Assembly (NCBI GenBank): GCA_963724015.1
Contig: CAVRTM010000002.1
Span: 91,478 to 155,477, forward strand
From: CAVRTM01 sp963724015
Lineage (GTDB): Bacteria; Actinomycetota; Actinomycetes; Actinomycetales; Dermatophilaceae
Direction of reading: 5' to 3'
Length of the DNA: 64,000 nucleotides
In this document: one piece after another, positions 9,435 to 18,655 of the stretch
Position numbering within the stretch: the stretch's first letter is position 1
Layout of the letters: the number at the start of each line of letters is the position of its first letter
Notes under the pieces: model-generated
What the model was told of the DNA's origin: nothing
What the model saw: only the letters and a program-made list of their open reading frames with translations
The model's database searches: none
Program-made: the position numbers and the translations under genes

Positions 9435-10454
9435 TCACGGCGTCAGGTCCCGGACGACCTCCCCGGCGGGCACGCTGCGGGCGTCGTGGTGCCCGGTGCC
9501 GGCATACAGCGCCATGCCGTGGACGTCGCCGTCGGACGCCGCACGGGCACGCAGCCCTGCGGTGAGCTGGCCGACGACCGGGAACGCCGCGGGGGCAGCG
9601 TCGCCGAAGCGGTCGACGAACCTGTTGCGCAGGACCCGGGCCACGCGCCCGGTGAACGCGCGCGTGACGACGGTGCCCGGGAGCTCGCCGGAGACCAGCG
9701 CCTCGCGGTGGGCCGGCCGGGTGCCGGCCTCGGGGGTGCGCAGCAGGGCCGTGCCGACCTGTACGGCGGCTGCGCCGGCGTCGAGGACGGCGCGGACCTG
9801 CTGGCGGGTGGCCAGCCCGCCGGCCACCACCAGCGGGACGCTGACGTGCGGCCGCACGGCCGCGAGCAGCGCCGGGGCGTCGAGGTCGTTCGGGGTGGCG
9901 GCGACCGTGTGCGTGCCGCGGTGCCCCCCTGCGGTCGCCGCCTGCAGGCACACCGCGTCGGCGCCGACGCCCTGCGCCGCGACGGCCTCGTCCGCCGTGG
10001 TGGCGCTGACGAGCACGCGGGTGCCGACGCCGTGGAGCTGCTGGACCAGCGCCGCGGGCGGGCAGCCGAAGTGGAAGGACACCACCGCGACGGGATCGGA
10101 CAGCAGCAGGGCCAGCTTGCCCTGCCAGTGGTCGGTGGCCTGCCAGTCCGGCGCGGGCAGCGTGAGCCCGGCCCGCTCGGCCTCGGGCCGGAGCAGCGCG
10201 GCGTAGCGCTCGACCTGCGGCGCGGCGTCCGCGGTCGTGTCCGTCGGCACGAACAGGTTGACCCCGAACGGTCGGCTCGTCAGCTCACGGGTGCGCGCGA
10301 CCTGGTCCCTCAGCGCCTCCACGCCGAGGTAGGCGCCCGCCAGCTGGCCCAGGCCGCCGGCGGCGCAGACGGCCGCGGCCAGCGCGGGCGTCGAGGGGCC
10401 CCCGGCCATCGGCGCCCCGACGAACGGACGGTCCAGCCCCGGCAGGTCACTCAT
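9435..10454 (-). CDS. Nitronate monooxygenase-like flavoprotein
   Basis: A TIM-barrel FMN enzyme of the 2-nitropropane dioxygenase/nitronate monooxygenase family, 339 residues. Visible features are the N-terminal VGAPMAGG motif, FHFGCPP, AATAGGHRG with the His typical of the active site, PLVVAGGLATRQQVRAVLDA, and the phosphate-binding GAAAVQVGTALL. Family members oxidise alkyl nitronates such as propionate-3-nitronate; the substrate here is not known. The ATG at 10454 follows AAGGAGG with 9-base spacing, a strong start. It lies between dgt and dnaG on the same strand. Confidence 0.85.
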   Translation of the reverse strand: MSDLPGLDRPFVGAPMAGGPSTPALAAAVCAAGGLGQLAGAYLGVEALRDQVARTRELTSRPFGVNLFVPTDTTADAAPQVERYAALLRPEAERAGLTLPAPDWQATDHWQGKLALLLSDPVAVVSFHFGCPPAALVQQLHGVGTRVLVSATTADEAVAAQGVGADAVCLQAATAGGHRGTHTVAATPNDLDAPALLAAVRPHVSVPLVVAGGLATRQQVRAVLDAGAAAVQVGTALLRTPEAGTRPAHREALVSGELPGTVVTRAFTGRVARVLRNRFVDRFGDAAPAAFPVVGQLTAGLRARAASDGDVHGMALYAGTGHHDARSVPAGEVVRDLTP

Positions 10455-10523
10455 CGCCCGACCTCCTTGCCTGCCATGCTGCCCGCGTGGGCCGCCCACG
10501 CCCTGCACACCAGCCCGGCCATG

Positions 10524-11759
10524 TCAGCACCACTGCCGGTGCAGCAGCTGCGCCCGCGCGTCGGTCCACGAGGCGACCTGGTCGATGACCGCGCGCAGCC
10601 CCGCCGCGTCGCCGGTTGCCCCCTCGAAGTCGGAGCGGTAGAGCGGGTCGAGCCGCTCGTGCGGCTTGTCGAGCACGGCCTGCACCAGCTCGCGCACCAC
10701 CTCGCGCTGGTCGGACATCACCAGCTGCCGCTCCGCCCCGGACATCACGAAGTGGGCGGCCACGGCCTTCAGGACCGCGCACTCGGCGCGGATGCCGGAG
10801 GGGATCACCAGGTCGGCGCGGTAGCGGGTCAGCGGCCCGGCGCCGTGCCGGGCCCGGGTGGCGTCCTCCACCGCTGCCAGCAGGTGGCCGATCAGCCGGC
10901 TGGTCATGTCCTTCAGCGCGGCCAGGTCGGCGCGGGAGCCGTCGTAGGACGTGGGGATGCTGCCGCTGGCAAGGAGCCGGTCATGCGCCGCGGCCAGCTC
11001 GGCGGCCTCGAGGTCCGGGGCGTAGAGGGCGGCGGCGACCGCGACCACGGCGTCGACCTCGGGCGCGGAGCGCAGGGCGCGCAGGTCGATCCGCCCGGAG
11101 GCGACACCGTCCTCGACATCGTGCACGGAGTAGGCGACGTCGTCGGCCCAGTCCATCACCTGTGCCTCGAGGCAGCGCCGCTGCGGGGTCTCCGGCGGCG
11201 CGCCCTGGCGCAGCCAGGCGAAGACCTCCGCGTCATCGGCGTAGACCCCGAACTTGGGGGTGGCGGCCTCGCCGCGGGCCCAGGGGTACTTGGTGCTGGC
11301 GTCCAGGCTGGCCCTGGTGAGGTTGAGGCCCGCGGGGCGGCCGTCGGCGTGCGTGCGCTTGGGCTCCAGGCGGGTCAGCAGGCGCAGCGTCTGCGCGTTG
11401 CCCTCGAAGCCGCCGATGTCGCGGGCGACCTCGGCCAGGGCCACCTCGCCGTTGTGGCCGAACGGCGGGTGCCCGAGGTCGTGGGCCAGGCAGGCGGTGT
11501 CGACGACGTCGGCATCGCAGCCGAGCGCGGCGCCGAACTCGCGCCCGATCTGGGCCACCTCGAGGGTGTGGGTGAGCCGGTTGCGGACGAAGTCGTCGCT
11601 GTCGGGTTGCACCACCTGGGTCTTGGCCGACAACCGGCGCAGCGAGGCCGAGTGGACGACGCGGGCGCGGTCACGGGCGAAGTCCGCGCGGTCGGCGCGC
11701 TTGAGCGCCGGGTCCTCGCGCACCCACCGCTCCCGGTCGGCGTCGACATAGCTGCTCAC
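10524..11759 (-). CDS. dgt: Deoxyguanosinetriphosphate triphosphohydrolase-like protein
   Basis: An HD-domain dNTP triphosphohydrolase of about 411 residues. Visible motifs are RDRARVVHSASLRRLSAKTQV, the HD metal site (LTHTLEVAQIGREF, then LAHDLGHPPFGHNGE), and MDWADDVAYSVHDVEDG. Family members hydrolyse dGTP or other dNTPs to the nucleoside and tripolyphosphate. No ATG starts the frame; I chose GTG at 11759, which forms a GTGA overlap with the stop of the MFS gene upstream. There is no good Shine-Dalgarno, so translation may depend on coupling to that gene. The pairing with dnaG nearby fits replication housekeeping. Confidence 0.92.
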   Translation of the reverse strand: MSSYVDADRERWVREDPALKRADRADFARDRARVVHSASLRRLSAKTQVVQPDSDDFVRNRLTHTLEVAQIGREFGAALGCDADVVDTACLAHDLGHPPFGHNGEVALAEVARDIGGFEGNAQTLRLLTRLEPKRTHADGRPAGLNLTRASLDASTKYPWARGEAATPKFGVYADDAEVFAWLRQGAPPETPQRRCLEAQVMDWADDVAYSVHDVEDGVASGRIDLRALRSAPEVDAVVAVAAALYAPDLEAAELAAAHDRLLASGSIPTSYDGSRADLAALKDMTSRLIGHLLAAVEDATRARHGAGPLTRYRADLVIPSGIRAECAVLKAVAAHFVMSGAERQLVMSDQREVVRELVQAVLDKPHERLDPLYRSDFEGATGDAAGLRAVIDQVASWTDARAQLLHRQWC

Positions 11760-13465
11760 AACAGCGCACTGTATGCCGGGCCACCAGGGCTCGACAGGCC
11801 CGTGCTGTCGGCCACGGCGCGGCTCCTCAGCGTGAGGCGACGGTCTCGGGGGCCGGCTCGGCGGCAGCCGTGGCGGCTCGGCGGCAGTGGTGGCCGCTCG
11901 GCGGCAGCCGTGGTGGCCGGCTGGGCGGCAGCCGTGGTGGCCGGGCGCGGGTCGGCGACCTTGGCCGGGGCCATCTGGTACCTCGGCCGGGCGAAGCAGA
12001 GCACGGCGACCCAGCCCACCACCAGCACCGCGGCCGGCAGCAGCAGGGACTGGCCCATCGCCGTGCTGAACCCCTCGCGCAGCGCCACCGGCAGCAGCCC
12101 GCCACCACTGGGTGAGCCGGCGCCGCCGGCCGGCGCGCCGGGCAGGTCGGCGGCGAGGCGGGACTGCATCAGGACCGCGATGCCGGCGCTGCCGAGGACG
12201 GCCCCGATCTGACGGGTGGTGTTGTAGACCCCGGACCCGGCACCGGCCTCGGTCATCGGCAGGTTGCGCGTGGCGGTGGTGCTGATGGGAGCCCACATGA
12301 AGCCGTTGGCCACGCCGAGCAGCGCCACCGGCAGCAGGAGCTGCCAGATCGCCGCCCCGGGCGTGAGCACCATGGACAGCCAGACCAACGAGACGGGGAA
12401 GCAGAACAGCCCGACGCCGGCGATGTAGCGGGGGTGCACGCGGTCGACGAGCCTGCCCACCACGGGCGCCAGCCCACCGGAGATCACCGCCATCGGCACG
12501 AGCAGCAGGGCCGAGCGGGTCGGGCTGAGCCCGCGCACGTCCTGGGCGTAGAGCATGATCGGGAAGGTCATCGCCGTGATGGAGAACCCGACCGTGGTGA
12601 TCGCGACGTTGGCCAGGGAGAAGTTGCGGTCGCGGAACAGCCGCAGCGGCAGGAGCGGCTCGGCGCGGTTGACCGCCTGCCAGACCAGGAACGCCGCGAG
12701 CACCACCAGCCCCGCGATGATCAGCGACCAGACCGAGAGGGCTCCGGTGATCGTGCCCCAGTCGTACTTCTGGCCCTCCTGGATGCCGAAGACCAGCAGG
12801 AACAGCCCTGCCGCGCTCAGCACCACGCCGGGCAGGTCGAACCGGTGGCTGTGGGTGGGCAGGGAGGGCACCAGCCGCCAGGCGAGGACCAGGCCGACGA
12901 GGCCGACCGGCACGTTGACGAAGAAGATCCACTCCCAGCCGGCGGCGTCGACGAGCACGCCGCCGAGGATGGGGCCGACCAGGGTGGCCACGCCGGCCAC
13001 GGCGCCCCACAGCCCCATCGCCTGACCGCGCTTCTGCGCGGGGAAGATCCGCGTGATGACGGCCATGGTCTGCGGCGTCATCAACGCGGCGCCGAGGCCC
13101 TGGAAGACGCGGGCCAGGATGAGCTGCTCGATGTCGCCGGTCAGGCCGCACCACGCGGAGGCGACGGTGAACACGGCCAGGCCGACGAGGTAGACGTTGC
13201 GCGGGCCGAAGCGGTCGCCGAGCCGGCCGGTCACGAGCAGCGGCACGGCGTAGGCGAGGAGGTAGGCGCTGGTGACCCAGATGACGGTGTTGACGTCGGC
13301 GTGCAGCCCACGCATGATCGCCGGCGTCGCCACCGAGACGATCGTCGAGTCGACCAGGATCATGAAGAAGCCCAGGCAGAGCGCCCACAGCGCCGGCCAC
13401 GGGCGGAAGTCGGGATGGCCCACGGGACGTTCGCGTGCGGCTACGGCGCGGTGTCGTCCGGCCAT
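11756..13465 (-). CDS. MFS multidrug exporter, DHA2 (EmrB/QacA) family
   Basis: A 569-residue drug:proton antiporter of about 14 membrane segments. Visible features are FFMILVDSTIVSVATPAI in helix 1, RLGDRFGPRNVYLVG after helix 2, RVFQGLGAALMTPQ, and the antiporter motif C region VAGVATLVGPILGGVLVD. The ATG at 13465 follows AAGGAG. The last 60 or so residues after LCFARPRYQMAP are repetitive Ala/Thr/Pro sequence encoded by a roughly 20-bp tandem repeat, and are probably not part of the fold. The stop overlaps the dgt start by 4 bases. Substrates are unknown. Confidence 0.9.
   Translation of the reverse strand: MAGRHRAVAARERPVGHPDFRPWPALWALCLGFFMILVDSTIVSVATPAIMRGLHADVNTVIWVTSAYLLAYAVPLLVTGRLGDRFGPRNVYLVGLAVFTVASAWCGLTGDIEQLILARVFQGLGAALMTPQTMAVITRIFPAQKRGQAMGLWGAVAGVATLVGPILGGVLVDAAGWEWIFFVNVPVGLVGLVLAWRLVPSLPTHSHRFDLPGVVLSAAGLFLLVFGIQEGQKYDWGTITGALSVWSLIIAGLVVLAAFLVWQAVNRAEPLLPLRLFRDRNFSLANVAITTVGFSITAMTFPIMLYAQDVRGLSPTRSALLLVPMAVISGGLAPVVGRLVDRVHPRYIAGVGLFCFPVSLVWLSMVLTPGAAIWQLLLPVALLGVANGFMWAPISTTATRNLPMTEAGAGSGVYNTTRQIGAVLGSAGIAVLMQSRLAADLPGAPAGGAGSPSGGGLLPVALREGFSTAMGQSLLLPAAVLVVGWVAVLCFARPRYQMAPAKVADPRPATTAAAQPATTAAAERPPLPPSRHGCRRAGPRDRRLTLRSRAVADSTGLSSPGGPAYSALL
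11856..11942. repeat. Four imperfect copies of a 20-24 bp tandem repeat in the MFS tail
   Basis: On the plus strand GCTCGGCGGCAGCCGTGG-like units begin at 11856, 11876, 11896 and 11920, with small differences between copies. They lie inside the 3' end of the MFS gene and encode a PATTAAA-type tail. Repeat slippage could alter the tail length and its coupling to dgt. Confidence 0.7.
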
Positions 13466-13665
13466 GGGTGCTCCTTGCTGCGGTGGCGGCCGGCCGGGTC
13501 GGACCGGCCGGGTCCTCGCCGCGGGTGGGTGCCCCGCGGCCTACGATCGGTGGCAACGCTACGGTCCGGGTCCGACAGGCCTGCGGATGGCCCGCCGGAA
13601 CCTGTGCAGCCGCGGCGACCCGGGCGGCCCACCCGGACCGGGCGCCCCTCGACGAAGGAGCATCG

Positions 13666-14511
13666 ATGACCCTCGTGACACCGCTGGTGCGCGTCGAGGA
13701 GCTGCAGGCGGCGCTGGCCGGCCCGGACGACCACCGTCCGACGCTGCTGGACGTGCGATGGGCCCTCGGCTCGACCTCGGGGGCCGCCGAGCACCTCGCC
13801 GCGCACATCCCCGGCGCCGCCTTCGTCGACCTCGACGACGCGCTGTCCGGGCCGGTGCTGCCGGACGGGCACGGCGGGCGCCACCCGGTGCCGGACACCG
13901 ACCACTTCGCCCGGGCGATGCGCGCGGCCGGGGTGCGGACGGACCGCCCGGTGGTCTGCTACGACGCCGGCAGCTCCCTGGGCGCGAGCCGGGCGTGGTG
14001 GATGCTCACCTTCTTCGGGAAGCCGGACGTGCGCGTCCTCGACGGCGGCCTCACCGCGTGGCAGGAGGCCGGGCTGCCGACCGAGTCCGGGGAGGTGCAC
14101 CCCGAGCCGGGAACGTTCGTGCCCCGCGCGGGCGGCCGCCGCCTGCTCGACGCCGACGGTGCCGCCGGCCACCCGCTGCTGCTGGACGCCAGGCCGGCCG
14201 ACCGCTACCGGGGCGAGAACGAGACCATCGACCCCGTCGCCGGGCACATCCCCGGCGCCCGCAGCGCGCCGACGCTGGACAACCTGCGTCCTGACGGCCG
14301 GTTCCTGCCGCCGGCCGACCTGGCCGAGCGGATGGCCGCCGTCGGCGTGCGGCCCGGTGACGACGTGGCCGTCTACTGCGGCTCAGGGGTCCAGGCGGCG
14401 CACACCGCGCTGGCGCTGCAGGTGGCCGGCGTGACCGACGACGCCGCCGTCTACGTCGGCTCGTGGAGCGACTGGGTCAGCGACCGGACCCGTCCGGTCG
14501 AGCTGGGCTGA
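13666..14511 (+). CDS. Sulfurtransferase with two rhodanese domains
   Basis: A 281-residue thiosulfate/3-mercaptopyruvate sulfurtransferase-type enzyme. The N-terminal inactive rhodanese domain includes LLDVRWALG and YDAGSSLGASRAWW. The C-terminal domain includes LLDARPADRYRGENE and the active-site loop YCGSGVQAAH with the catalytic Cys. The CGSGV loop resembles mercaptopyruvate-type enzymes more than classical rhodanese (CRKGVT), but donor preference is uncertain. The ATG at 13666 follows GAAGGAG. It diverges from the MFS gene, and its 3' end overlaps the convergent DUF2277 gene by 35 bases. Confidence 0.9.
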   Translation: MTLVTPLVRVEELQAALAGPDDHRPTLLDVRWALGSTSGAAEHLAAHIPGAAFVDLDDALSGPVLPDGHGGRHPVPDTDHFARAMRAAGVRTDRPVVCYDAGSSLGASRAWWMLTFFGKPDVRVLDGGLTAWQEAGLPTESGEVHPEPGTFVPRAGGRRLLDADGAAGHPLLLDARPADRYRGENETIDPVAGHIPGARSAPTLDNLRPDGRFLPPADLAERMAAVGVRPGDDVAVYCGSGVQAAHTALALQVAGVTDDAAVYVGSWSDWVSDRTRPVELG

Positions 14512-14782
14512 GCGCCGGGCCGAACCGCACCTCGTTGCGGGCCCGGGCCCGGGCCGCCTCGGTCGCACGGTCGCGCGGCGCGGCGGACGTCACCAGCTGC
14601 GCGAGCAGGGTCGCGGTCGCGGCCTCGACGGCGGCCACCGCCGCGTCCACGGCCGGGGCGTTCGCCGCCGACGGCTTGCTCGTGCCGCTGACCTTGCGGA
14701 CGTACTGCAGCGCGGCGGCGTGGACCTCCTCGCGAGTGGCCGGTGGCTCGAAGTTGTGCAGGGTCCTGATGTTTCGGCACAT
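14477..14782 (-). CDS. DUF2277 family protein
   Basis: A 101-residue protein with the diagnostic start MCRNIRTLHNFEPPATREEV and the conserved LQYVRKVSGTSKPS block. The tail ends NEVRFGPALSPARPDGSGR, somewhat longer than usual. Function is unknown. The Cys-Arg-Asn N-terminus right after Met is the most constant feature of the family. Its 3' end runs 35 bases into the end of the sulfurtransferase gene on the opposite strand. Confidence 0.85.
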   Translation of the reverse strand: MCRNIRTLHNFEPPATREEVHAAALQYVRKVSGTSKPSAANAPAVDAAVAAVEAATATLLAQLVTSAAPRDRATEAARARARNEVRFGPALSPARPDGSGR

Positions 14783-14814
14783 GCCCCGAGCCTGCCACGA
14801 GGGGGCGCCGCCCG

Positions 14815-16005
14815 TCAGCCGCCCGAGACCGACAGCTCGGCCTGCGCGACCGAGGCCCGGGCGGCGGCGTTCAGCTCCTGGCTGTCCAGCCAGCCGTCCG
14901 GCAGGGCGACGGTGCGCGGCGACCCGGCCCGCCCGCGCTGGCCCTCGGCCGGCTCCCCCGGCCAGGGCTGGCTGAGGTCCAGGGTGGCGATCAGGTCGTC
15001 CAGCGAGGCCAGCGACTCCACCAGCGCGAGCTGGTGGCGGACGTGGTGGCCGGCCGGGAAGCCCTTGAGGTACCAGGCGATGTGCTTGCGGATGTCGCGG
15101 CAGGCCTTGAGCTCGCTGTCGTAGAACTCGGCGAGGTAGACGGTGTGCCGGCGCATCGTCGCCGCCACCTCCCCGAGCGTGGGCCGGACCCGCTCGGACG
15201 AGCCGGCGAAGGCCGCCGCGAGGTCGGTGAACAGCCACGGCCGGCCCAGGCAGCCGCGCCCGACGACCACACCGTCGCACCCGGTCCGGCGGACCATCTC
15301 GACGGCGTCCTCGGCCGACCAGATGTCACCGTTGCCGAGCACCGGGATCGAGGTGACCACCCGCTTCAGCGCCGTGATCGCCTCCCAGTCGGCGGTGCCG
15401 GAGTAGGACTGCGCCGCGGTCCGGGCGTGCAGCGCCACCGCCGCCACCCCCTCCCCCTCGGCGATCCGCCCGGCCTCGAGGAACGTCATGTGGTCGGAGT
15501 CGATGCCCTTGCGCATCTTGACCGTCACCGGCACGTCGTACGGCGCCGCCTCCCGCACCGCCGTGCCGACGATGGAGCGGAACAGCTCGGTCTTCCACGG
15601 CAGCGCCGCTCCCCCGCCCTTGCGGGTCACCTTGGGCACCGGGCAGCCGAAGTTGAGGTCGATGTGGTCGGCGCGGTCCTCGGTGACGAGCATCCGGACC
15701 GCGGCACCGACGGTGACCGGGTCGACGCCGTACAGCTGGATCGAGCGGGGGTTCTCCTGCGGGTCGTGCTGGATCAGGCGCATCGACTCCGGCGTGCGCT
15801 CCACCAGGGCACGCGAGGTGATCATCTCGCTGACGTACAGCGAGGTCCGGCCGCTCGCACCGGTCCGGTCGGCGCCCGCGGCGGCGCCGTACTCGCGGCA
15901 GAGCCGGCGGAAGGCGCGGTTGGTGATGCCGGCCATCGGCGCCAGCACCACGGGCGACTCGATGGTGTGACGGCCGATCTGGAGCGGGGGCAGCACTGGG
16001 GTCAT
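14815..16005 (-). CDS. dusB: tRNA-dihydrouridine synthase (NifR3/DusB type)
   Basis: An FMN-dependent enzyme that reduces specific uridines in tRNA to dihydrouridine; 396 residues. The barrel has PVVLAPMAGITNRAFRRLC at the N-terminus, the catalytic Cys in NFGCPVPKVTRKGGG, VTVKMRKGIDSDH, the ALHARTAAQ segment, and the FMN phosphate site GCDGVVVGRGCLGRPWLF. The C-terminal tRNA-binding helical domain contains ACRDIRKHIAWYLKGFP. The ATG at 16005 gives a standard N-terminus. Among actinobacteria a single DusB-like enzyme of this form is usual. Confidence 0.95.
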   Translation of the reverse strand: MTPVLPPLQIGRHTIESPVVLAPMAGITNRAFRRLCREYGAAAGADRTGASGRTSLYVSEMITSRALVERTPESMRLIQHDPQENPRSIQLYGVDPVTVGAAVRMLVTEDRADHIDLNFGCPVPKVTRKGGGAALPWKTELFRSIVGTAVREAAPYDVPVTVKMRKGIDSDHMTFLEAGRIAEGEGVAAVALHARTAAQSYSGTADWEAITALKRVVTSIPVLGNGDIWSAEDAVEMVRRTGCDGVVVGRGCLGRPWLFTDLAAAFAGSSERVRPTLGEVAATMRRHTVYLAEFYDSELKACRDIRKHIAWYLKGFPAGHHVRHQLALVESLASLDDLIATLDLSQPWPGEPAEGQRGRAGSPRTVALPDGWLDSQELNAAARASVAQAELSVSGG

Positions 16006-16055
16006 GGTGACCCGATTGTCTCAGGCGCGGGCGCCGCGCCCGCATCCGGCGGTGC

Positions 16056-16668
16056 TCACAGCCAGCCGTTGGCGTCGGCGACCCGCACCGCCTCGGTGCG
16101 TGTCCGCGAGCCCGTCTTGCCGATCGCCGACGGACAGGTGGTTGCGCACGGTCCCCTCGGAGAGGAACAGCGCCGCCGCGATGGCCGCCACCGTGGCACC
16201 GTCGCGGGCGGAACGCAGCACCTCGGACTCCCGCACGGTCAGCGGCGACTCGCCACTGATGAGGCTGTCGGCGGCCAGGGCGGGGTCGACCACGCGCAGC
16301 CCGGAGTGGACCCGGCGCACCGCGTCGGCGAGCTGGCGGGCGGGCGTGTCCTTGACGACGAACCCGGCCGCACCGCACTGCAGCGCCCGCCGCAGGTAGC
16401 CCGGCCGCCCGAACGTCGTGACGATGAGCACCCGCACGTCCGGCAGCACCGCGTGCAGCGCCTCGGTGGCGGCGATCCCGTCCAGGCCCGGCATCTCGAC
16501 GTCGAGCAGCGCCACGTCCGGCCGGTGCTCACGGGCGGCGTCCACGACCTCGTCGCCGCGGCCCACCTCGGCGACGACCTCGCAGGTCGCCCTCGAGCTC
16601 CAGCAGCGCCGCGAGCGCACCCCGCACCAGCGCCTGGTCGTCGGCCAGCAGCAGCCGGATGTCGTCAT
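16056..16668 (-). CDS. Two-component response regulator, LuxR/NarL family, frameshifted
   Basis: A receiver plus HTH regulator of about 204 residues after correction. Read piecewise it gives RLLLADDQALVRGALAALL, then EVVAEVGRGDE, the phospho-acceptor segment VALLDVEMPGLDGIAATEAL, and VKDTPARQLADAVRRV. The LuxR helix-turn-helix follows: LTVRESEVLRSARDGATVAA, FLSEGTVRNHLS, then IGKTGSRTRTEAVRVADANG. Frame changes are needed just after the start, near 16587 and near 16128. The ATG at 16668 overlaps the kinase stop (TGATG). It is the last gene of the ABC/kinase operon and presumably controls it. Confidence 0.82.
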
Positions 16669-17830
16669 CAGAGCCTCTCCGTCACGATCGCCAGCGAGAA
16701 GCCTTGCGGCTCAACGGCTCTGGTGAGCAAGCGTCGCGCCCGACGGCGGTCGCGCGCTCACGCAGACCGGCCAGCCCGTGGCCGCCGTGGTCGTGCCGCA
16801 CCGCCTCCGATGCGCGCTCCGGCGCCGTTGTCCAGCACCTCGACCCGCTCGGCCGTCAGGCGGACGGTGCACCGGGTGGCGCCGCTGTGCCGGATGACGT
16901 TCGTGACGCCCTCGCGCACCGCCCACGCGAAGACCTCCCGCATGTCGCTGGGCACGACCTCGGCGCTGCCGGGCAGGTCGGCCTCGATCCCCGCCGAGCG
17001 CAACGACTCCCGCGCCCTGGCCAGCTCGCCCGGCAGGGTGAGCTCGCGGAACCCCTCGACGGCGCGCCGGACGTCCATCAGCGCGTCGCGCGAGAGGCGC
17101 TCGAGGTCGGCCACCTCCGCGCGGGCCCGGGCGGGGTCGGCGTCCATCAGCCGCCCGGCCAGCTCCGCCTTGACGGTGATGACGGTCAGGGAGTGGCCCA
17201 GGATGTCGTGCAGGTCGCGCGCCATGCGGTTGCGCTCCTCCTCGACCGCGAGACGGGCGTTCTCCTCCCGGGCCAGGTGCAGGTCGATGTTGCGGTTCAT
17301 CAGCTGGGTGATCCCCCAGGTGGCGAAGGCCGCCACGCAGATCGCGAACGAGAGGGTGAAGTCCGACTCCCACCCGTCGATGCCGGTCGCCAGCACCTCC
17401 GCGGTCACCGCGGTGAGCAGCGTGAGCACCGCCGCGACCCGGGTCGGCAGGAACATCACCCCCGCCACGGCGATGTAGACGCAGCTGCCCATGCCCGCCT
17501 CGCCCAGCGAGATGCACATCACCACGGCCAGTGCCACCAGGCCGACGCAGCACCGCCACCGCCAGGCCCGGTGGCCGCGCTCCCCCCGGCGGCGTGGCGT
17601 CTGCGACGGACCACCGCGAAACCCAGCACGTACAGTCGCGCCGAACAGCACGCGTCGCGGCCATGCCGACCCGTCCGCCGGCCGTGTCGCGTGCGCTCCA
17701 CCCCGCCTCGAAGGGCTGGATCAGGAAGAACGAGCCAGACCGCGGCGAAGAGCACGCCGTAGCGGCCGGGCCGCCCGTCCCGGGAGGTCCAGCCGGCCGC
17801 AGCCTGTGCCGTCTCCTGCATGGGCACCAT
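16668..17830 (-). CDS. Sensor histidine kinase (DesK/NarX-like), frameshifted
   Basis: A membrane histidine kinase of about 387 residues. Membrane segments are pieced together from several frames (YGVLFAAVWLV, FFLIQPFEAGW, YVLGFAVVRR, then VYIAVAGVMFLP and the next helices). The HisKA_3 dimerisation domain is clear, with the phospho-accepting His in NRMARDLHDILGHSLTVITV. The ATPase domain follows (WAVREGVTNVIRHSGATRC, VEVLDNGAGA, then HGLAGLRERA). At least five single-base frame changes are needed, between 17590 and 17740 and again near 16800 and 16745. I place the start at 17821-17830 from the MVPMQET sequence. Its signal is unknown; the linked exporter suggests a membrane-active compound. 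Confidence 0.78.
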
Positions 17831-17867
17831 TGTCGACCGGTGGGACGGCGTGCCGGGCGGCCACCGC

Positions 17868-18655
17868 TCAGACGCGGGCGGTGTCCCGGCGGAACCGCCA
17901 CACCGCGCCGCCGACGAACACGACCAGCCAGACGACCACGTTGGCGACCGGCCCGGCCGTGACGGCCTCACCCGTCAGCGGCGCGTGGACCAGGGCGTTG
18001 AGCCCGTAGAGCGGGGTGAACGACGCCACGGTCTGCAGCACCGGCGGCGAACTGCGACAACGGGACGAACAGGCCGCCGCCGAACGAGAACAGCATCAGC
18101 GCGAAGGAGAGGATCTGCATGACGTTCTCGGTCGGCAGCAGGTAGCCCATGAAGAGTCCGAACGCCGCGAAGAGCAGCGACCCCAGCCAGACCGCCAGGG
18201 CCGTGACCACCCACAGGGACGCCGGCATCGAGGGCCGGCCGGTGACCAGGCCCGCAACGTAGACCGACAGCACCGAGAGCCCACCGAGCACCAGCGCGGT
18301 GAGCATCTTGACCGCGACGTAGGCAAGGGGGTGCAGCGGGGTCAGCCGCAGCTGCCGGCTCCAGCCCTCGGCCCGCTCGATCGAGACCATGGCGCCCCCG
18401 GTGGTCGTGGCGAGGATCGCGCCGTACAGCGCCATGCTGATGAGGATGAACGCCGACACGTTGCCGTGTCCGGCCGTTCAGGGTGGCGTACTGGGCGTTC
18501 AGCCCGAAGATCAGGAAGAACACCACGGGCATCAGCACCGTGAAGAGCATCGTGCGGCGGTTGCGCAGCAGCCGGCGCACCTCCAGCCGCAGCAGGGTCG
18601 CGTTGAAGCCACCACGCGGCGGCACCCGCCGGGCGCCCAGGTCGAGCAAGCTCAT
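17868..18655 (-). CDS. ABC-2 type transporter permease, frameshifted
   Basis: A six-helix exporter permease of about 262 residues, partner of the ATPase encoded just upstream. It begins MSLLDLGARRVPPRGG and continues RRLLRNRRTMLFTVLMPVVF. After a frame change near 18475 come LISMALYGAILATTTGGAM and the hydrophobic helices around LVLGGLSVLSVYVAGLV and ILSFALMLFSFGGGLFVPL. A second change near 18050 leads to the ending FVGGAVWRFRRDTARV. The ATG at 18655 overlaps the ATPase stop (ATGA). The family exports antibiotics, lipids or peptides; the cargo here is not identifiable. Confidence 0.82.

Noticed and set aside
11856..11942. Possible CRISPR-like repeat array
   Set aside because: The units are adjacent without spacers, only 20-24 bp, and encode part of a protein tail. 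No cas genes are present.
9123..12212. A 1029-codon plus-strand open frame antisense to dnaG, the nitronate monooxygenase, dgt and the MFS gene
   Set aside because: It is a shadow of G+C-rich codons: the minus-strand genes carry clear motifs, while this frame has low-complexity Arg/Gly/Val sequence and no domain.
10524..13898. A single 1124-codon minus-strand frame joining dgt to upstream sequence
   Set aside because: Only the dgt part is protein-like. The rest is an out-of-frame reading of the MFS gene, and a GTG start at 11759 overlapping the MFS stop explains dgt.
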